Assembly (NCBI RefSeq): GCF_025452235.1
Contig: NZ_CP104964.1
Span: 62,001 to 126,000 of the forward strand
Direction of reading: 5' to 3'
Length of the DNA stretch: 64,000 bases
Source of the DNA: Devosia neptuniae
GTDB lineage: Bacteria; Pseudomonadota; Alphaproteobacteria; Rhizobiales; Devosiaceae
In this document: piece by piece, positions 25,526-35,005 of the stretch
Position numbering within the stretch: the first letter of the stretch is position 1
Layout of the letters: each line of letters opens with the position of its first letter
The notes under the pieces: generated by a model
Database searches by the model: none
The model's input: the letters and a program-made list of their open reading frames with translations, nothing else
Told to the model about the DNA's origin: nothing
Translations under genes and position numbers: made by a program

Positions 25526-26884
25526 ATGACCATGATGGTGAAGCCGATCGACACTCTCGACGTCTACATCGCCGGTCGGCTGGTCGGGGAACTCCACCAC
25601 CTGCGGGGTGGCAAGCTTTCGTTCTCCTATCACGAGGCATGGATGGATGGGCGGGTAGCCATCCCGCTCTCGCTGTCAATGCCGACGATCACCAGGACCT
25701 ACGAGGGCAAGATAATCGAGGCATTTCTCTGGGGTCTGCTGCCGGACAACGAGCAAACACTCGCTAGATGGGCGCAGAGATTCCAGGTTTCCGCCCGAAA
25801 TCCGTTTGCCCTCCTCAAGCATGTCGGCCGCGACTGCGCTGGCGCCGTCCAGTTCCTTCCGCGTGGCGACCAGGTTTCCCGCGGCGAAAACGTGGAGTTG
25901 CTCACCGATACACAAATCGGCGACCGCCTGCGTGATCTGCGGAAGGATGGGGCCGCGACCCGGCGCATTGGCGATCCTGGACAGTTTAGCCTTGCCGGGG
26001 CGCAGGCCAAGACGGCGTTCCATTTCGACAAGAGCAGCGGCCAGTGGGGGATCCCCTTAGGCGACACGCCGACAACCCACATCTTAAAGCCGCCTATGCC
26101 ACACTTGCACGGGCATACCGAGAACGAGCATTTCTGTCTGCAGCTTGCACGCAAGCTCGGCATGGACGCCGCACATAGCCAGGTTATCGACTTTGCAGGC
26201 GAAAAGGCGATCGTTCTCGAGCGCTACGACCGCCGCAACATCGACGGCAAGACCATCCGCATCCATCAGGAGGACATGTGCCAAGCCCTGTCGGTGATGC
26301 CGACGCTCAAATACGAGAACCAGGGTGGGCCGGGTATTACCACGATCTCCAACAAGGTGCTGCCGGCCTCCCTGGACCCAGTTCGGGACCGTCAGACATT
26401 CATGGCCGCGAACGTCTTCAACTGGATCATCGCCGGCGTGGACGCGCATGCAAAGAACTACTCGATGCTGCTCGGTGCGCAGGGCGAGGCCCGCCTTGCT
26501 CCGCTCTATGACGTCTCCTCCATTCTGCCGCACCTCGGCGAGGGAGAGATCCAAGCTGAAATGCGCGACCTCAAGCTGGCGATGAAGATCGACAGGGTGT
26601 ACCCGATCGACGAGGTTATGCCGCGCCACTGGGAGCGCTGTGCAACTTCGGCCAAGGTCGGTGGCGAGTACACGATGCGGACGATTCGCCATCAGCTAGC
26701 GGTGATGCCCGATGTAGCCTCGGAGTGTGCTCAGGAGCTCCGTCACGAGGGGATCACTCATGAGATCGTTGGTCGCCTCGTCGACGCGATCGCGATGCGT
26801 ATCAAGGGCTTGTCCCGGATCTATGGAGAGCAAGCCGCCGCGAAACCTGTAGTGATTCCGGAGAGGAAAGTCGGGCGCGAATAG
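25526..26884 (+). CDS. hipA: HipA-family serine/threonine kinase toxin
   Basis: 452 aa. Residues about 1-110 form the N-terminal subdomain. FSLAGAQAKTAF (around 155-165) contains the regulatory phosphoserine loop and the start of the kinase core. The catalytic loop is VDAHAKNYS and the metal-binding site PLYDVSS. HipA kinases phosphorylate glutamyl-tRNA synthetase or other synthetases to induce dormancy. All key residues are present, so it is probably active. Second gene of the hipBA operon. Confidence 0.93.
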   Translation: MTMMVKPIDTLDVYIAGRLVGELHHLRGGKLSFSYHEAWMDGRVAIPLSLSMPTITRTYEGKIIEAFLWGLLPDNEQTLARWAQRFQVSARNPFALLKHVGRDCAGAVQFLPRGDQVSRGENVELLTDTQIGDRLRDLRKDGAATRRIGDPGQFSLAGAQAKTAFHFDKSSGQWGIPLGDTPTTHILKPPMPHLHGHTENEHFCLQLARKLGMDAAHSQVIDFAGEKAIVLERYDRRNIDGKTIRIHQEDMCQALSVMPTLKYENQGGPGITTISNKVLPASLDPVRDRQTFMAANVFNWIIAGVDAHAKNYSMLLGAQGEARLAPLYDVSSILPHLGEGEIQAEMRDLKLAMKIDRVYPIDEVMPRHWERCATSAKVGGEYTMRTIRHQLAVMPDVASECAQELRHEGITHEIVGRLVDAIAMRIKGLSRIYGEQAAAKPVVIPERKVGRE

Positions 26885-27016
26885 CGGATCCACAGACCAA
26901 TGTCGGCGAAAACGCATTCCTCCGCCCAGCATTTGAGGAGACCCGCACACGGCCTATGGGATTTTCGCTCAATTAGCGCGCGAGCCCCGCGCCGGGCAGA
27001 TAGCCAGGGTACTTAG

Positions 27017-27298
27017 TTAGTTCGCAGCCACGCGCCGTTCGGCAATGGCTGCATCGATCATGTCTTCGATTTGCTCGAAGACGACCACGATCAGCAAGTC
27101 GCGCTCACCGTCGGTGTCACCGGCTAGGGCAGGTACCTTGAGGGTGAATTGGCGGAGCTGGTGGTCGGTGCGCAGAGTAAAGCCACACCGGAACTCGATC
27201 TGGCCAGCGTCGCTCCAAAGATCGACCAGAAAGGTCTCAAGGTAGTGGACGTAGCGGCTTGTCAGCTCGTTGCTTAGGCGGTCAACTGTAGCTTTCAT
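27017..27298 (-). CDS. Small hypothetical protein (93 aa)
   Basis: Begins MKATVDRLSNELTSRYVHYL with a strong AAGGAG element just upstream. It shows alternating beta strands (IEFRCGFTLRTDHQLRQFTL) and an acidic C-terminal helix (VFEQIEDMIDAAIAERR). The frame is open upstream to 27604, but that part runs through the divergent gene. Family not recognised. Shares an 83-bp divergent promoter region with the gene at 27382. Confidence 0.65.
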   Translation of the reverse strand: MKATVDRLSNELTSRYVHYLETFLVDLWSDAGQIEFRCGFTLRTDHQLRQFTLKVPALAGDTDGERDLLIVVVFEQIEDMIDAAIAERRVAAN

Positions 27299-27381
27299 GG
27301 GCGCTCCTTCTGTGGATTTATCCCCGAAATCCCCCGCAACGCCAACGACCTTATTCTTGTTGGACAGCAGAAGGAGCCGCC

Positions 27382-27559
27382 ATGAGCCGCGAAGTGAAAC
27401 GCACAGCTGCCCAGTTTTTGAATGGGATGGCTCTTGCCGTACTCGTGGGGGCGGCCATTGGTCCACTGGCGGCGGCGAGCGCAGTCTTCCCAACTGTTGC
27501 GGCAGCGATCGCCATATCACTTGGCTTGCACGGTGGCCCTGTTGGTTGCCGCCAAATGA
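27382..27559 (+). pseudogene. Small two-helix membrane protein, frameshifted
   Basis: Reads MSREVKRTAAQFLNGMALAV with two hydrophobic segments, then SLGLHG. A one-base insertion near 27530 diverts the frame; the neighbouring frame ends VALLVAAK and a stop at 27559, the natural-looking end of the second helix. Strong AAGGAG ribosome site before the ATG. As it stands, the frame runs on to 27699 with an unrelated tail. Confidence 0.6.
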
Positions 27560-27628
27560 CGCTCGGGTCTCAAGGCTCAACTCCGCCTTCTGGCTCGCAC
27601 TCACATCTCGCTATATCTAGACGGATAT

Positions 27629-28183
27629 CTAGCAAAGTGTTTCGCAGGCACGATTATCGTTGTCGCGGTCTAATCGGCCGCCCCAGGAACAGTTCTTGAG
27701 ATACCATTGCGCCGCACGGCAGCTCCCAATCTGACTACATGTTCGACGCGGGCTGCATGAGAGGCCCGAGGCGCTTTGGGTTGGTTGAGAAGTGGGAGCA
27801 GGCGCAACATAGAGTGGCTGTGGTTTGGTCGCGGCTGTGTATTGCTCGGAAACCCACCCATGAATGGCCGGGCTAAGGCTTACCAGCAGCCATCCGTTAC
27901 GACGGTCAATAACGTTCACACTGGTACCTCGAGGAAGAGCCGAGATTATCGCGGCCGAGGTGCTGGGCTCGCGGCGCATATTCAATGAAGTGGCCGATAC
28001 ATATCGGATTTCGACCGTTCGCGGTGCGGGCGATGACGGGTTCGGTGGGATAGACGCCGCGGGTTGAGGCTGTGGGGTCCTTGCGGGTACAGAATTCTCT
28101 GGTGTTTTCACAATTTGTGAAATGCCTAGGATGAGAAGCCCAATCACGAGCCACCCTCCGAAAGATGATTTCCGTTTAGCCAT
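27629..28183 (-). CDS. SH3 and excalibur domain protein, membrane anchored
   Basis: 184 aa. An N-terminal helix (WLVIGLLILGISQIV) anchors it, then a Pro-rich linker, a bacterial SH3 domain at about 58-118 (VSATSLNMRREPSTSAAIIS, HGWVSEQY) and a C-terminal excalibur-like module with six Cys (CSQIGSCRAAQWYLKNC, DRDNDNRACETLC) whose Asp/Asn loop would bind calcium. Likely in the periplasm or on the cell wall. Opposite strand to the preceding small gene. Confidence 0.85.
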   Translation of the reverse strand: MAKRKSSFGGWLVIGLLILGISQIVKTPENSVPARTPQPQPAASIPPNPSSPAPRTVEIRYVSATSLNMRREPSTSAAIISALPRGTSVNVIDRRNGWLLVSLSPAIHGWVSEQYTAATKPQPLYVAPAPTSQPTQSASGLSCSPRRTCSQIGSCRAAQWYLKNCSWGGRLDRDNDNRACETLC

Positions 28184-28358
28184 CTAGCCCCCCAGCCAAA
28201 CATTGATTGTGTTTGGATAGTTGGCAATGCTTAAGCGTCTCGCTCCGAGCAAACACATGGAAATCCTCACAATGTGCTGGGAGTCAAAGCTCGCCGGGCC
28301 TTTCTCTATGCTGTCGTTGGGAACATTTGCCTACGTTGTCGACGCGGATGTCAGCGGA

Positions 28359-28380
28359 TTCGCATAATATCCCGCCTGGA
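28359..28380 (+). repeat. Dispersed border motif, copy 4
   Basis: TTCGCATAATATCCCGCCTG: the left half is conserved, the right half of the palindrome is changed. It lies between the SH3/excalibur gene and the MFS pseudogene. Confidence 0.5.
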
Positions 28381-28512
28381 GCTAAGACGGTCTGGCAGGC
28401 CGACCAGCGCGGTCGGCCGCGAGGACTGGTTCTGATCAAGAGGGGTCGACACGTTAAGCTTGGTCGCGGCGGACATCTCCACGGTCTACTCGCCGTATGT
28501 GTGGCGGTGAAA

Positions 28513-29696
28513 TCAGTTGGCCGCCAGCCGGCGCCTGTGACGAAGGACGAGCAGGGCCAGCGCTGCCAGGGCTGCAAGCGACAATGCCGTTGCGATCCAG
28601 AGCGCCACGTCGCTCCCCGGTCCGGCAAGGAGTGCGGCAAAGAGTGGTGGCGCGCAGGCAAAGGACAAGTTCAGCGGTAGCGCGAGCATTGATGATGCGC
28701 GCGCGTAAGCCGCGGCAGGAAATAGATCGAGTGGTATTGTCGACCGCGCCACCGCCAATATGCCGCTCGTGAGGCCATAGAGAGCGACGAACGCCGCGGC
28801 GGCCAGTTCGCCATTGCCGAACATGAGGATCGCAAAGCTGACCGGCAGGCCTGCCGCCGCCGTGAGGCCTGTCGCCAGACTGTTCCAGTGGTGACTGGCG
28901 ACAAGATCGATCAAGCGCGCGGAGAGTGCCGCAACGCCGACGAAAGAGGCGATCAGGATTGCCCTTCCGGGTTCCAGGCCGCGACTTTCAAAGAGTGTAA
29001 TAACGGTGAGCGAAAAACCCCAGGTGACAATGCCATTGGCAGCCGTACTGAAGGCGAGCAGACCGAAGGCGGTCCAGTCGAGTGGACTGTCCGCTCCGTT
29101 TCTGGAGGCCTTGGGCGTGCTTTCGGATCGCTTTGCAAGCAACAGCCAGTAGATTGGCGCTGCCACCACCAGCAATGCCGCAGCACCCAACAGGGTCGCC
29201 ACCCGCCAGCCGAACGCTGCTTGAAGCGCTCCGAGCAGGGGCCAGCATAATGTGGTGCCAAGACCACCGAAAACCATCAGGGCTCCAATCGCTCTGCGGG
29301 CGTGCGGGCCGGCGAGTTCGGCAACGGCGACTGGACCGCGGTGGTCAACATGCCCGCTCCAGCGGCACCAACAGCAGCCCAGCCGACGAAATATGCTTCG
29401 GGCCATGGTGCCAGGGCGATTATCACCAAACCAATCGCCGCCAGGCCCGCGCTCGCGGTCATGGCCAACTGCATGCCTATGCGTTCGAACACCTGCAGCG
29501 CAGGCACCGCGACCAAAGCCATCACGACCAGCATTACGGTCGGTCCCATCATCACAGCGAAGTATGGCAGATCCAAAGCCTCAGCCATGGCGCCGCCCGT
29601 GATGGCAGGAAGGTTGAAGGTCATACCCCAGCACACCGCCTGTGCCAGTGCTAAGGCGGCAACAATCAAGGACAGGCGAAATCGAGACTGGCGCAT
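28513..29696 (-). pseudogene. MFS transporter, frameshifted
   Basis: Two overlapping frames together give a full 12-helix major facilitator of about 394 aa. The first (from 29696) runs MRQSRFRLSLIVAALALAQA through helix 4 and breaks near 29350 after GAGMLTTA; the second continues PVAVAELAGPHARRAIGALM to the stop at 28513. One base change restores the frame. Substrate unknown. Either a genuine pseudogene or a sequence error. Confidence 0.8.
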
Positions 29697-29843
29697 GCTG
29701 CGGAACTCCAGACAGGCTGGCTACTGATCACCACCAGATTTCATAATTGTGACAGCACTCAGCGGAAGAGGCGGAAGCCGCCGGCTGGCGTCAGGCCCGG
29801 GTCTAGGTCCTACGCACCATCCGCACAGCTGCCCAATGCAACG

Positions 29844-30125
29844 TCAGGCTAACCGGACCGGCGGCGGGCAACAGTCGAGTCGATCAGTTGTGAGCTGACG
29901 ATGGCAATCGGAATAGGCCACGCTTGCGAAGCTGCCACCCTCATCAAGCGCCCGCTCGACATCGTAGGTAGCATCGCGGTAGGCGATCCACGCCCGCTGC
30001 GATGCTCGAAGCATGTCTTTGAAGTCGGCATCTTGCTTTGGATGTCCCGCTTGCCAAAGCGCGTTGAGTTCTCCGTCTACCCTCTGATTTTCCTGGGCGA
30101 TGCAGTCAAGAATGCTTGCCGTCAC
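29844..30125 (-). CDS. LprI-like domain protein without signal peptide
   Basis: The region from GTG 30125 encodes SILDCIAQENQRVDGELNAL, then RASQRAWIAYRDATYDVERA and SDCHRQLTTDRLDCC, the LprI N-terminal (DUF1311) domain with its WxxYRD core and paired Cys. Family members normally carry a signal peptide; none is seen in frame. It begins 18 bases after the preceding gene. It may have lost its 5' end or be a shortened form. Confidence 0.65.
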   Translation of the reverse strand: MTASILDCIAQENQRVDGELNALWQAGHPKQDADFKDMLRASQRAWIAYRDATYDVERALDEGGSFASVAYSDCHRQLTTDRLDCCPPPVRLA

Positions 30126-30142
30126 GCCGCCGGACCGCAAGA

Positions 30143-30733
30143 CTAGGGCGCCTCGAAGAGGCTCTCTAACAGTTTTGGGTCGAGCCGGACGAGACTGAGG
30201 ATCACCCCCGAAGGGGCCTGCGGCGTCCACGTTTTGATATCGGATGCCGCAAAGATGGCGGGACCGGTCACCTCACTGTCGACCAGCCAGTATCGGTAAG
30301 GCGGCAGGATAGAGAACTCTCCAGGCTCCTTAACGGGAATGAATTGGCCATTGCTGAATTTGTCCAGTGCCTGCTCGATAATGATCGGATCGCCAAACCC
30401 AAGGACAAGGCAGCCCTCCGATGGCGCGCCCAGCGTAGTGCCGCTATTGGCTGCGAACAGCAAGTCCGTCTGTGACTTGGCAAGCGGATCCCCCGACATC
30501 CAACGCCGCACCTTCACTGTCTCGATCATCGGTGCTGCCTGGCCAACAATATCGGGATTGGACTCCTCTACCGCATCGACCTCCGCCGCAGCAGCGGCAA
30601 TGGCCGACTCATCATGTTGAGGCGTCAGACAGGCCTTGTCGAAGGCATCAAGAAGTGCCGACCTTTCCGCTGCATAAGCGGGGCCGATAGGCATGATAGC
30701 GATAAGTGCGAGACCGGCAGATTTGAACAGCAT
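30143..30733 (-). CDS. Secreted hypothetical protein (196 aa)
   Basis: A signal peptide (MLFKSAGLALIAIMPIGPAYA) starts at the ATG at 30733; an upstream in-frame start at 30808 would bury it. The mature part is mixed alpha/beta with two Cys (KACLTPQ, EGCLVLGF). Family not recognised. It is followed after 18 bases by the LprI-like gene, which suggests an envelope-related operon. Confidence 0.65.
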   Translation of the reverse strand: MLFKSAGLALIAIMPIGPAYAAERSALLDAFDKACLTPQHDESAIAAAAAEVDAVEESNPDIVGQAAPMIETVKVRRWMSGDPLAKSQTDLLFAANSGTTLGAPSEGCLVLGFGDPIIIEQALDKFSNGQFIPVKEPGEFSILPPYRYWLVDSEVTGPAIFAASDIKTWTPQAPSGVILSLVRLDPKLLESLFEAP

Positions 30734-31029
30734 GACACCTCCAGCTCTTCGCAAAGTCACCGCGTCCCATGGCGCAATTATGAAAGCAGGCCGGCGTTCA
30801 TGGGACACTGGCGGGCCTCCTTACGGCGGGTAGGCGGATCAGTATGTCCCCACGGGCATGGTCCAATTCCACATGGGCGACGAATGTTTGACGTCTCTAC
30901 CGCTCAGACCGCCAAACTTGTCTCTAGTTTGGCCTCGACTGGTCGACACCATTGAACGCGAGGACATGCTTGACCCATATCAGCCTCGGGTCATCGATCG
31001 GCGAGCACTGGCAAAATCGTCGCGTCGAC

Positions 31030-31470
31030 CTACCAGCCAATCATCGGCAGGACGAAATCCGAAATCGCGCTGTCGAATTCGAAGTTCAAGGCGTAGAACA
31101 TCCCCTCCTGGGTGAAGTCGATCTTGCCCGTTCTGGCCACTTCATCCAGCACACCCTGCAACTCGTCTTCATAGAATTTGACGGCCAAAACTTCTCGTAA
31201 CCGCGCTTCTACCTGCGGTTGCAGCGCGAGCGCCTCCGCGCGCACCTCGGCTGGATTGGCATCGTTTCGCCAGACCGCCGGTTTGCTGTAGAGTTGTTCG
31301 ATTAGTGCATCGACGCGCGCTTCATAGCCCTCACTGAATTCGAGCTCTTCGATGATCCGTGAGATCGTTTCGGGTGTCTGAGCATGTCCCCGCCCGGCGA
31401 AAGCGGACAAGGCGGCGATAACCAGCAGTGTCCGGACTACAGGCAACAAGCGAATGATCTGCAATGCCAT
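31030..31470 (-). CDS. Secreted hypothetical protein, DUF2059-like (146 aa)
   Basis: Start at ATG 31470 gives a signal peptide (LLVIAALSAFAGRGHAQ). The mature region is helical with Tyr and Glu repeats (IIEELEFSEGYEARVDALIE, FYEDELQGVLDEVA), similar in type to small periplasmic DUF2059-like proteins, though the assignment is weak. The 296 bases between it and 30733 hold no gene. Confidence 0.6.
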   Translation of the reverse strand: MALQIIRLLPVVRTLLVIAALSAFAGRGHAQTPETISRIIEELEFSEGYEARVDALIEQLYSKPAVWRNDANPAEVRAEALALQPQVEARLREVLAVKFYEDELQGVLDEVARTGKIDFTQEGMFYALNFEFDSAISDFVLPMIGW

Positions 31471-31818
31471 GTCCTCAAGAGGTGGAAATTGCGGCAACCT
31501 GCAGAAGAACCGTGACGGTACTATGATCGCAACTGTTGAAGACAGCACCTGCGCGGCATCTTACTAAGGCGTAGAATTTTCCTATCCAAACCGCCGGCCG
31601 GCTCGCGATGATTGACTGCGGCGCATCGACCGGCTGATCCAGATCGACGTGCAAAAACGTAGTCTGCGGTAATGACCGCGCGACCCCGCCCGCGCTTCTC
31701 GATGGTGAAGATTTGCCACTCCTATGTCCCCGCGCCCTTTGAGGTAGCGTTGTGATCGACGTGTTAAGAGCGCGCTAACCATAACGGGGCAGGAGTGTGC
31801 ATCAGCGAGGAGCACACC

Positions 31819-31968
31819 ATGAGCAAGCACACTTCCCAGAACGACAAAGAACCCAAAATAGACCCCATGTGGTCAGCCGATGAGCATGAGCGGCGCCTTG
31901 CCATCATCCGCAGGGCCGCCGCCGGTGCGCGAAAAGCATTGCGCGATCAGGCCTCCCTGGCGGCCTAG
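31819..31968 (+). CDS. Small hypothetical protein (49 aa)
   Basis: MSKHTSQNDKEPKIDPMWSA followed by a basic helix EHERRLAIIRRAAAGARKAL. A GAGGAG ribosome site lies about 9 bases before the ATG. Highly charged, no membrane segment, family unknown. The start signal and helical pattern support it. Confidence 0.5.
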   Translation: MSKHTSQNDKEPKIDPMWSADEHERRLAIIRRAAAGARKALRDQASLAA

Positions 31969-32051
31969 CCCAATGAGAGGCTGACGGGCGCGGAGCTCCG
32001 TGGGGCGCTTAAATGCTCGTTTACCCTGCGGTGCCATAACAGTTTGGCGCG

Positions 32052-32116
32052 CTGTGTTTGAGTACGCGCTAATAAAACACAGACGCTCGCTTCGTGCGGC
32101 GCGAAGCGAGCGTCTG
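32052..32116 (-). terminator. Long hairpin with competing upstream arm; minus-strand terminator
   Basis: A perfect 15-bp stem (32080-32094 with 32102-32116, 7-base loop). On the minus strand it is followed by TGTTTTATT, so it would end leftward transcripts such as the one from 32304-32711. CTGTGTTT at 32052-32059 is complementary to AAACACAG at 32075-32082, which overlaps the stem, so two exclusive structures are possible. Confidence 0.65.
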
Positions 32117-32303
32117 CGATGCTCGTAAGCACGTTTAGCCTGGGCTCAACCCAGTTCCTTCGACTACGAACTTCGCGTCTCGCACTGCCTAGAGCTTCCC
32201 TATGCCGTGACAGTCTGCGCGTATACTCGGCCTCTGCGGCGTCACGATCGGTGCCAAATGGGCCGACGACTGCCGTGAATACACCGCTTTTCCCGGCCAG
32301 CGC

Positions 32304-32711
32304 CTAACTTTCCGGGTAGCGGTGTTGAAGTTGCTGCTGGCGCGTCCCAAGGCCGACCGTTTCGTAAGCCTGTTTGAGCCACTTGACCAAGTCCGCGTCG
32401 ATGTCTTCGTCCGGCTCGATCGTAAAGCGGTGTGTAAGGATTTTTTTGGTGGTGTGGAAGGCCGATTTGAGGTGCTCGTGTCCAACTTGCTCCAGTAGGT
32501 CAATTGAGCATTCGAGATACCTTCCTTTAATGTAGGCCGTTGCGAAATTGCGTTTGGCCCTCCATGCCACCATGCTCGCAGACACCTTCTCCTCCACTAC
32601 CTCGCCGCCACCAGCACGCAGTGCAGCTTCCCGAAAGCGGAGGAATAGCGGAATTGTCGCCTCGTTCTTCCCTTGCAGATATTTCGCCAGCTCGTCGGAT
32701 TGTTGGGTCAT
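32304..32711 (-). CDS. DUF5655-like protein
   Basis: 135 aa. VSASMVAWRAKRNFATAYIK and ILTHRFTIEPDEDIDADLVK followed by WLKQAYETVG fit the C-terminal DUF5655 domain found alone or attached to DNA-interacting proteins. Function unknown. Leftward, probably ended by the hairpin at 32052-32116. The gene upstream (32790-33050) is on the same strand. Confidence 0.7.
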   Translation of the reverse strand: MTQQSDELAKYLQGKNEATIPLFLRFREAALRAGGGEVVEEKVSASMVAWRAKRNFATAYIKGRYLECSIDLLEQVGHEHLKSAFHTTKKILTHRFTIEPDEDIDADLVKWLKQAYETVGLGTRQQQLQHRYPES

Positions 32712-32789
32712 TTGTAATCCTGCATTGGTTCACAAGAGAAGCGACGAAACAGTAGTGAAACTGCGCGTAAGTTGAACGCCGTAAACTCG

Positions 32790-33050
32790 TCAGGACGGCT
32801 CAGCTTTCCGCTCCTTACCGCGTCGCCAGGGCCAGTGGCCTTCAATCTCCACCTCGAGAGAGACACTAAGGAACGTGCGGATAACAATGATCCCGGCGAG
32901 TAGGGCCACCGACTCAAGTGAGGGTTCGATCGCGACGGTATCGATGATGTCCGCCGCGGCCAGCACGACGCCAACCAGGATAACCAGCATCCCGGCGGCC
33001 TCAATGCCTGGCGTCTTGAGGTGCAGCAAATCCGAAAAGAACTCTTCCAT
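32790..33050 (-). CDS. DUF1622 membrane protein
   Basis: 86 aa from the ATG at 33050. Two hydrophobic segments (AAGMLVILVGVVLAAADII, VALLAGIIVIRTFLSVSLEV) and the family ending SLEVEIEGHWPW are clear. The frame is open to 33221, but that extension runs through the AlkB gene. DUF1622 proteins are small inner-membrane proteins of unknown role. Starts 27 bases after the AlkB stop. Confidence 0.85.
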   Translation of the reverse strand: MEEFFSDLLHLKTPGIEAAGMLVILVGVVLAAADIIDTVAIEPSLESVALLAGIIVIRTFLSVSLEVEIEGHWPWRRGKERKAEPS

Positions 33051-33076
33051 GACCAATGTCCAAGGTTGCGGTGAGG

Positions 33077-33646
33077 CTATCGCCTCTCCGCCAGTGAGCG
33101 AAAGGTCAGCGAGTAGCGGGGCTCGCTTACAGGAGGAATGCTGTGTTCCCACTCGGAGCGCACCACGCCCGTCAACAGATATGCTGATCGCGGCTCTAGC
33201 GTCACGGAAACGCGCGCCCATTTTGCGCCCGCCTTTTTGCGAAGGCGCAGAGTGCAGGAATTACCCAAGGAAACGCCGATAATATCGGCGAAGGTCGCTT
33301 TGTCCTTGTGCCATCCGATGCCTGCGCCGGGGCCGTATTCGGTAACCAGGAGCTGCTCGAAAGGAGCCGGGTCGCCACCAAGTGCTACGGCGGCGCGATC
33401 TCGCACGTGCTGAAGGAATTGGGGCATTGGATCTACCCGATGCATCGTTTCAGTGCTGAAATCATACTTCCAGCCAAAAGACACCACGCGCCGCTTTCCC
33501 TGGAAGCCATGAAACTCAAATTTTTTGAACGGCAGGCCGGCCAGGCGATCGAGCAGCTCGGATTCTTCGGCCAGACCGATGATATCGGTCTGGTATGTGA
33601 AGCCGCTTGGCAGGATCGGCTCGCCAAAAAGATCCAGCGTCATCAT
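33077..33646 (-). CDS. alkB: AlkB-type 2-oxoglutarate dioxygenase
   Basis: 189 aa, an Fe(II)/2-oxoglutarate enzyme that removes alkyl groups from DNA or RNA bases. Iron ligands are His and Asp in GWHKDKA and His in WEHSIPP; the 2-oxoglutarate Arg is in RYSLTFR. FGWKYDF near residue 58 is part of the substrate lid. Length fits the short AlkB group. Probably co-transcribed with the DUF1622 gene. Confidence 0.9.
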   Translation of the reverse strand: MMTLDLFGEPILPSGFTYQTDIIGLAEESELLDRLAGLPFKKFEFHGFQGKRRVVSFGWKYDFSTETMHRVDPMPQFLQHVRDRAAVALGGDPAPFEQLLVTEYGPGAGIGWHKDKATFADIIGVSLGNSCTLRLRKKAGAKWARVSVTLEPRSAYLLTGVVRSEWEHSIPPVSEPRYSLTFRSLAERR

Positions 33647-33777
33647 GCGCCTCCTGGGGGAATGCGTCCTTCAACGCATTGATTGTCCAATCGGTGCCGA
33701 GAATGGCAATTCAGTCCTTGCATCAAAATCCAGGACTAGCGCCATAGTAATCACCCTGCCGGCCTTCCACGGATTGA

Positions 33778-34641
33778 TTAGGCGTCGACCAAAAATTGGA
33801 GCAATGCCGCGGCTAGTTCTTCGGGCGCCTCTTCGGCCATGTGGTGGCCGCTGTCGATCGAGTGCCCAGTCACCGACGGTGCCCAGGGTCTCCAAATCGC
33901 TAACGGGTCTCCGTAAAGTAGTTCCATGTCGTCCCGCTTTGACCACAGGCACAATGTTGGACATTGCACTGTCTTGCCGGCAGCACGGTCTTCCTCGTCG
34001 TGGCGCCGGTCAATCCCCAAGCCGGCCCGGTAGTCCTCGACCATGGCGTGCACGGTTGCCGGATCCTGGGTGGCCCGGCGGAAGTCGGCATAGGCCTCGT
34101 CTCCCATGAACTCGGGTGACGCGACATACCATGCTGCCGGATCGGCGAGGATTGCTCGCTCAGGCTTTTCTGGCTGGGCGAAGAAAAACCAATGCCACCA
34201 CAGTTGAGCAAACCGCGCATCACAGCGCTCCAATGCCTCCACGATTGGGACGCCATCGAGTACAGCCAGCTTTTCGATCCGCTCGGGGTGGTCCATCGCG
34301 GCTCTAAACGCCACATAACTTCCGCGGTCATGCCCAACGATCGAGAATCGGTCGTGCCCCAGATGTGCCATGAGTTCCACGCAGTCCTGAGCTTTCGCGC
34401 GTTTCGACGAACCGGAATGATCGGGCGTATCGCCTGGCTTACTGGATTGGCCAAAGCCCCGAAGATCGGGGCATACCACCGTAAATGATCGAGCCAGGAT
34501 CTCCGCCACCCTGCCCCAAGTCGTGTGGGTTCGGGGATGGCCATGCAGCAGTAGGACCGCAGGTCCATGTCCGCCGTATCGGACCCGCAGCGTAGCCGCC
34601 GACACTTTCAAAGTTTCAAGCTGAAAGCCTTCAAAGATCAT
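33778..34641 (-). CDS. Alpha/beta hydrolase, haloacetate dehalogenase-like
   Basis: 287 aa. Oxyanion region LLHGHPRTH, nucleophile Asp in VGHDRGSYVAFRAAMDHPER, and catalytic His in DSGHHMAEEAP. The nucleophile elbow GHDRGS and the WWHWFFF motif correspond to the Arg, His and Trp residues that hold halide in fluoroacetate dehalogenases (GHDRGG, YWHWYF). Dehalogenation of small haloacids is plausible; epoxide hydrolysis is the alternative. Shares its first base pair region with the end of the KTSC gene. Confidence 0.85.
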   Translation of the reverse strand: MIFEGFQLETLKVSAATLRVRYGGHGPAVLLLHGHPRTHTTWGRVAEILARSFTVVCPDLRGFGQSSKPGDTPDHSGSSKRAKAQDCVELMAHLGHDRFSIVGHDRGSYVAFRAAMDHPERIEKLAVLDGVPIVEALERCDARFAQLWWHWFFFAQPEKPERAILADPAAWYVASPEFMGDEAYADFRRATQDPATVHAMVEDYRAGLGIDRRHDEEDRAAGKTVQCPTLCLWSKRDDMELLYGDPLAIWRPWAPSVTGHSIDSGHHMAEEAPEELAAALLQFLVDA

Positions 34642-34877
34642 CAGTCCCCCGCACTTGGTGCATTGGGCAAGGCGCTATCCTTGTTCTGTCGAAAAGCGAA
34701 GTGCCTGCGGATATTGCTGTTGAAGAAGTAACCCTTTGAAAAGGCACTGCGAAAAGCACCATATGTTTCGGGCGGGACATCTTGATAGTCGTAGCGCTTC
34801 CCGTTGGTGACGAGCCAGATAGACAAGGTGCGGGTTGTGGCGTCACAGCTACTGTGTCGTATCGAGGTGGACGGCAT
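34641..34877 (-). CDS. KTSC domain protein
   Basis: 78 aa. RTLSIWLVTNGKRYDYQDVP then AFRSAFSKGYFFNSNIRRHF is the KTSC domain (a small beta-rich domain found with lysyl-tRNA synthetases and alone), with KGYFF replacing the usual KGxFFN. Function unknown. Its stop overlaps the hydrolase start codon, so the two form an operon. Confidence 0.8.
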   Translation of the reverse strand: MPSTSIRHSSCDATTRTLSIWLVTNGKRYDYQDVPPETYGAFRSAFSKGYFFNSNIRRHFAFRQNKDSALPNAPSAGD

Positions 34878-35005
34878 TGGACGGGCTCCTCCGTCCCAAC
34901 GCGATAGCGTTCGAAGAGATGCGATACGCTGCTATGTTCCTGGCCTATTGCACCAATCCTTCCCCTAGGGCGTGACTAGCCGCGCGTCGGGGCGCGGCCG
35001 CAGCA

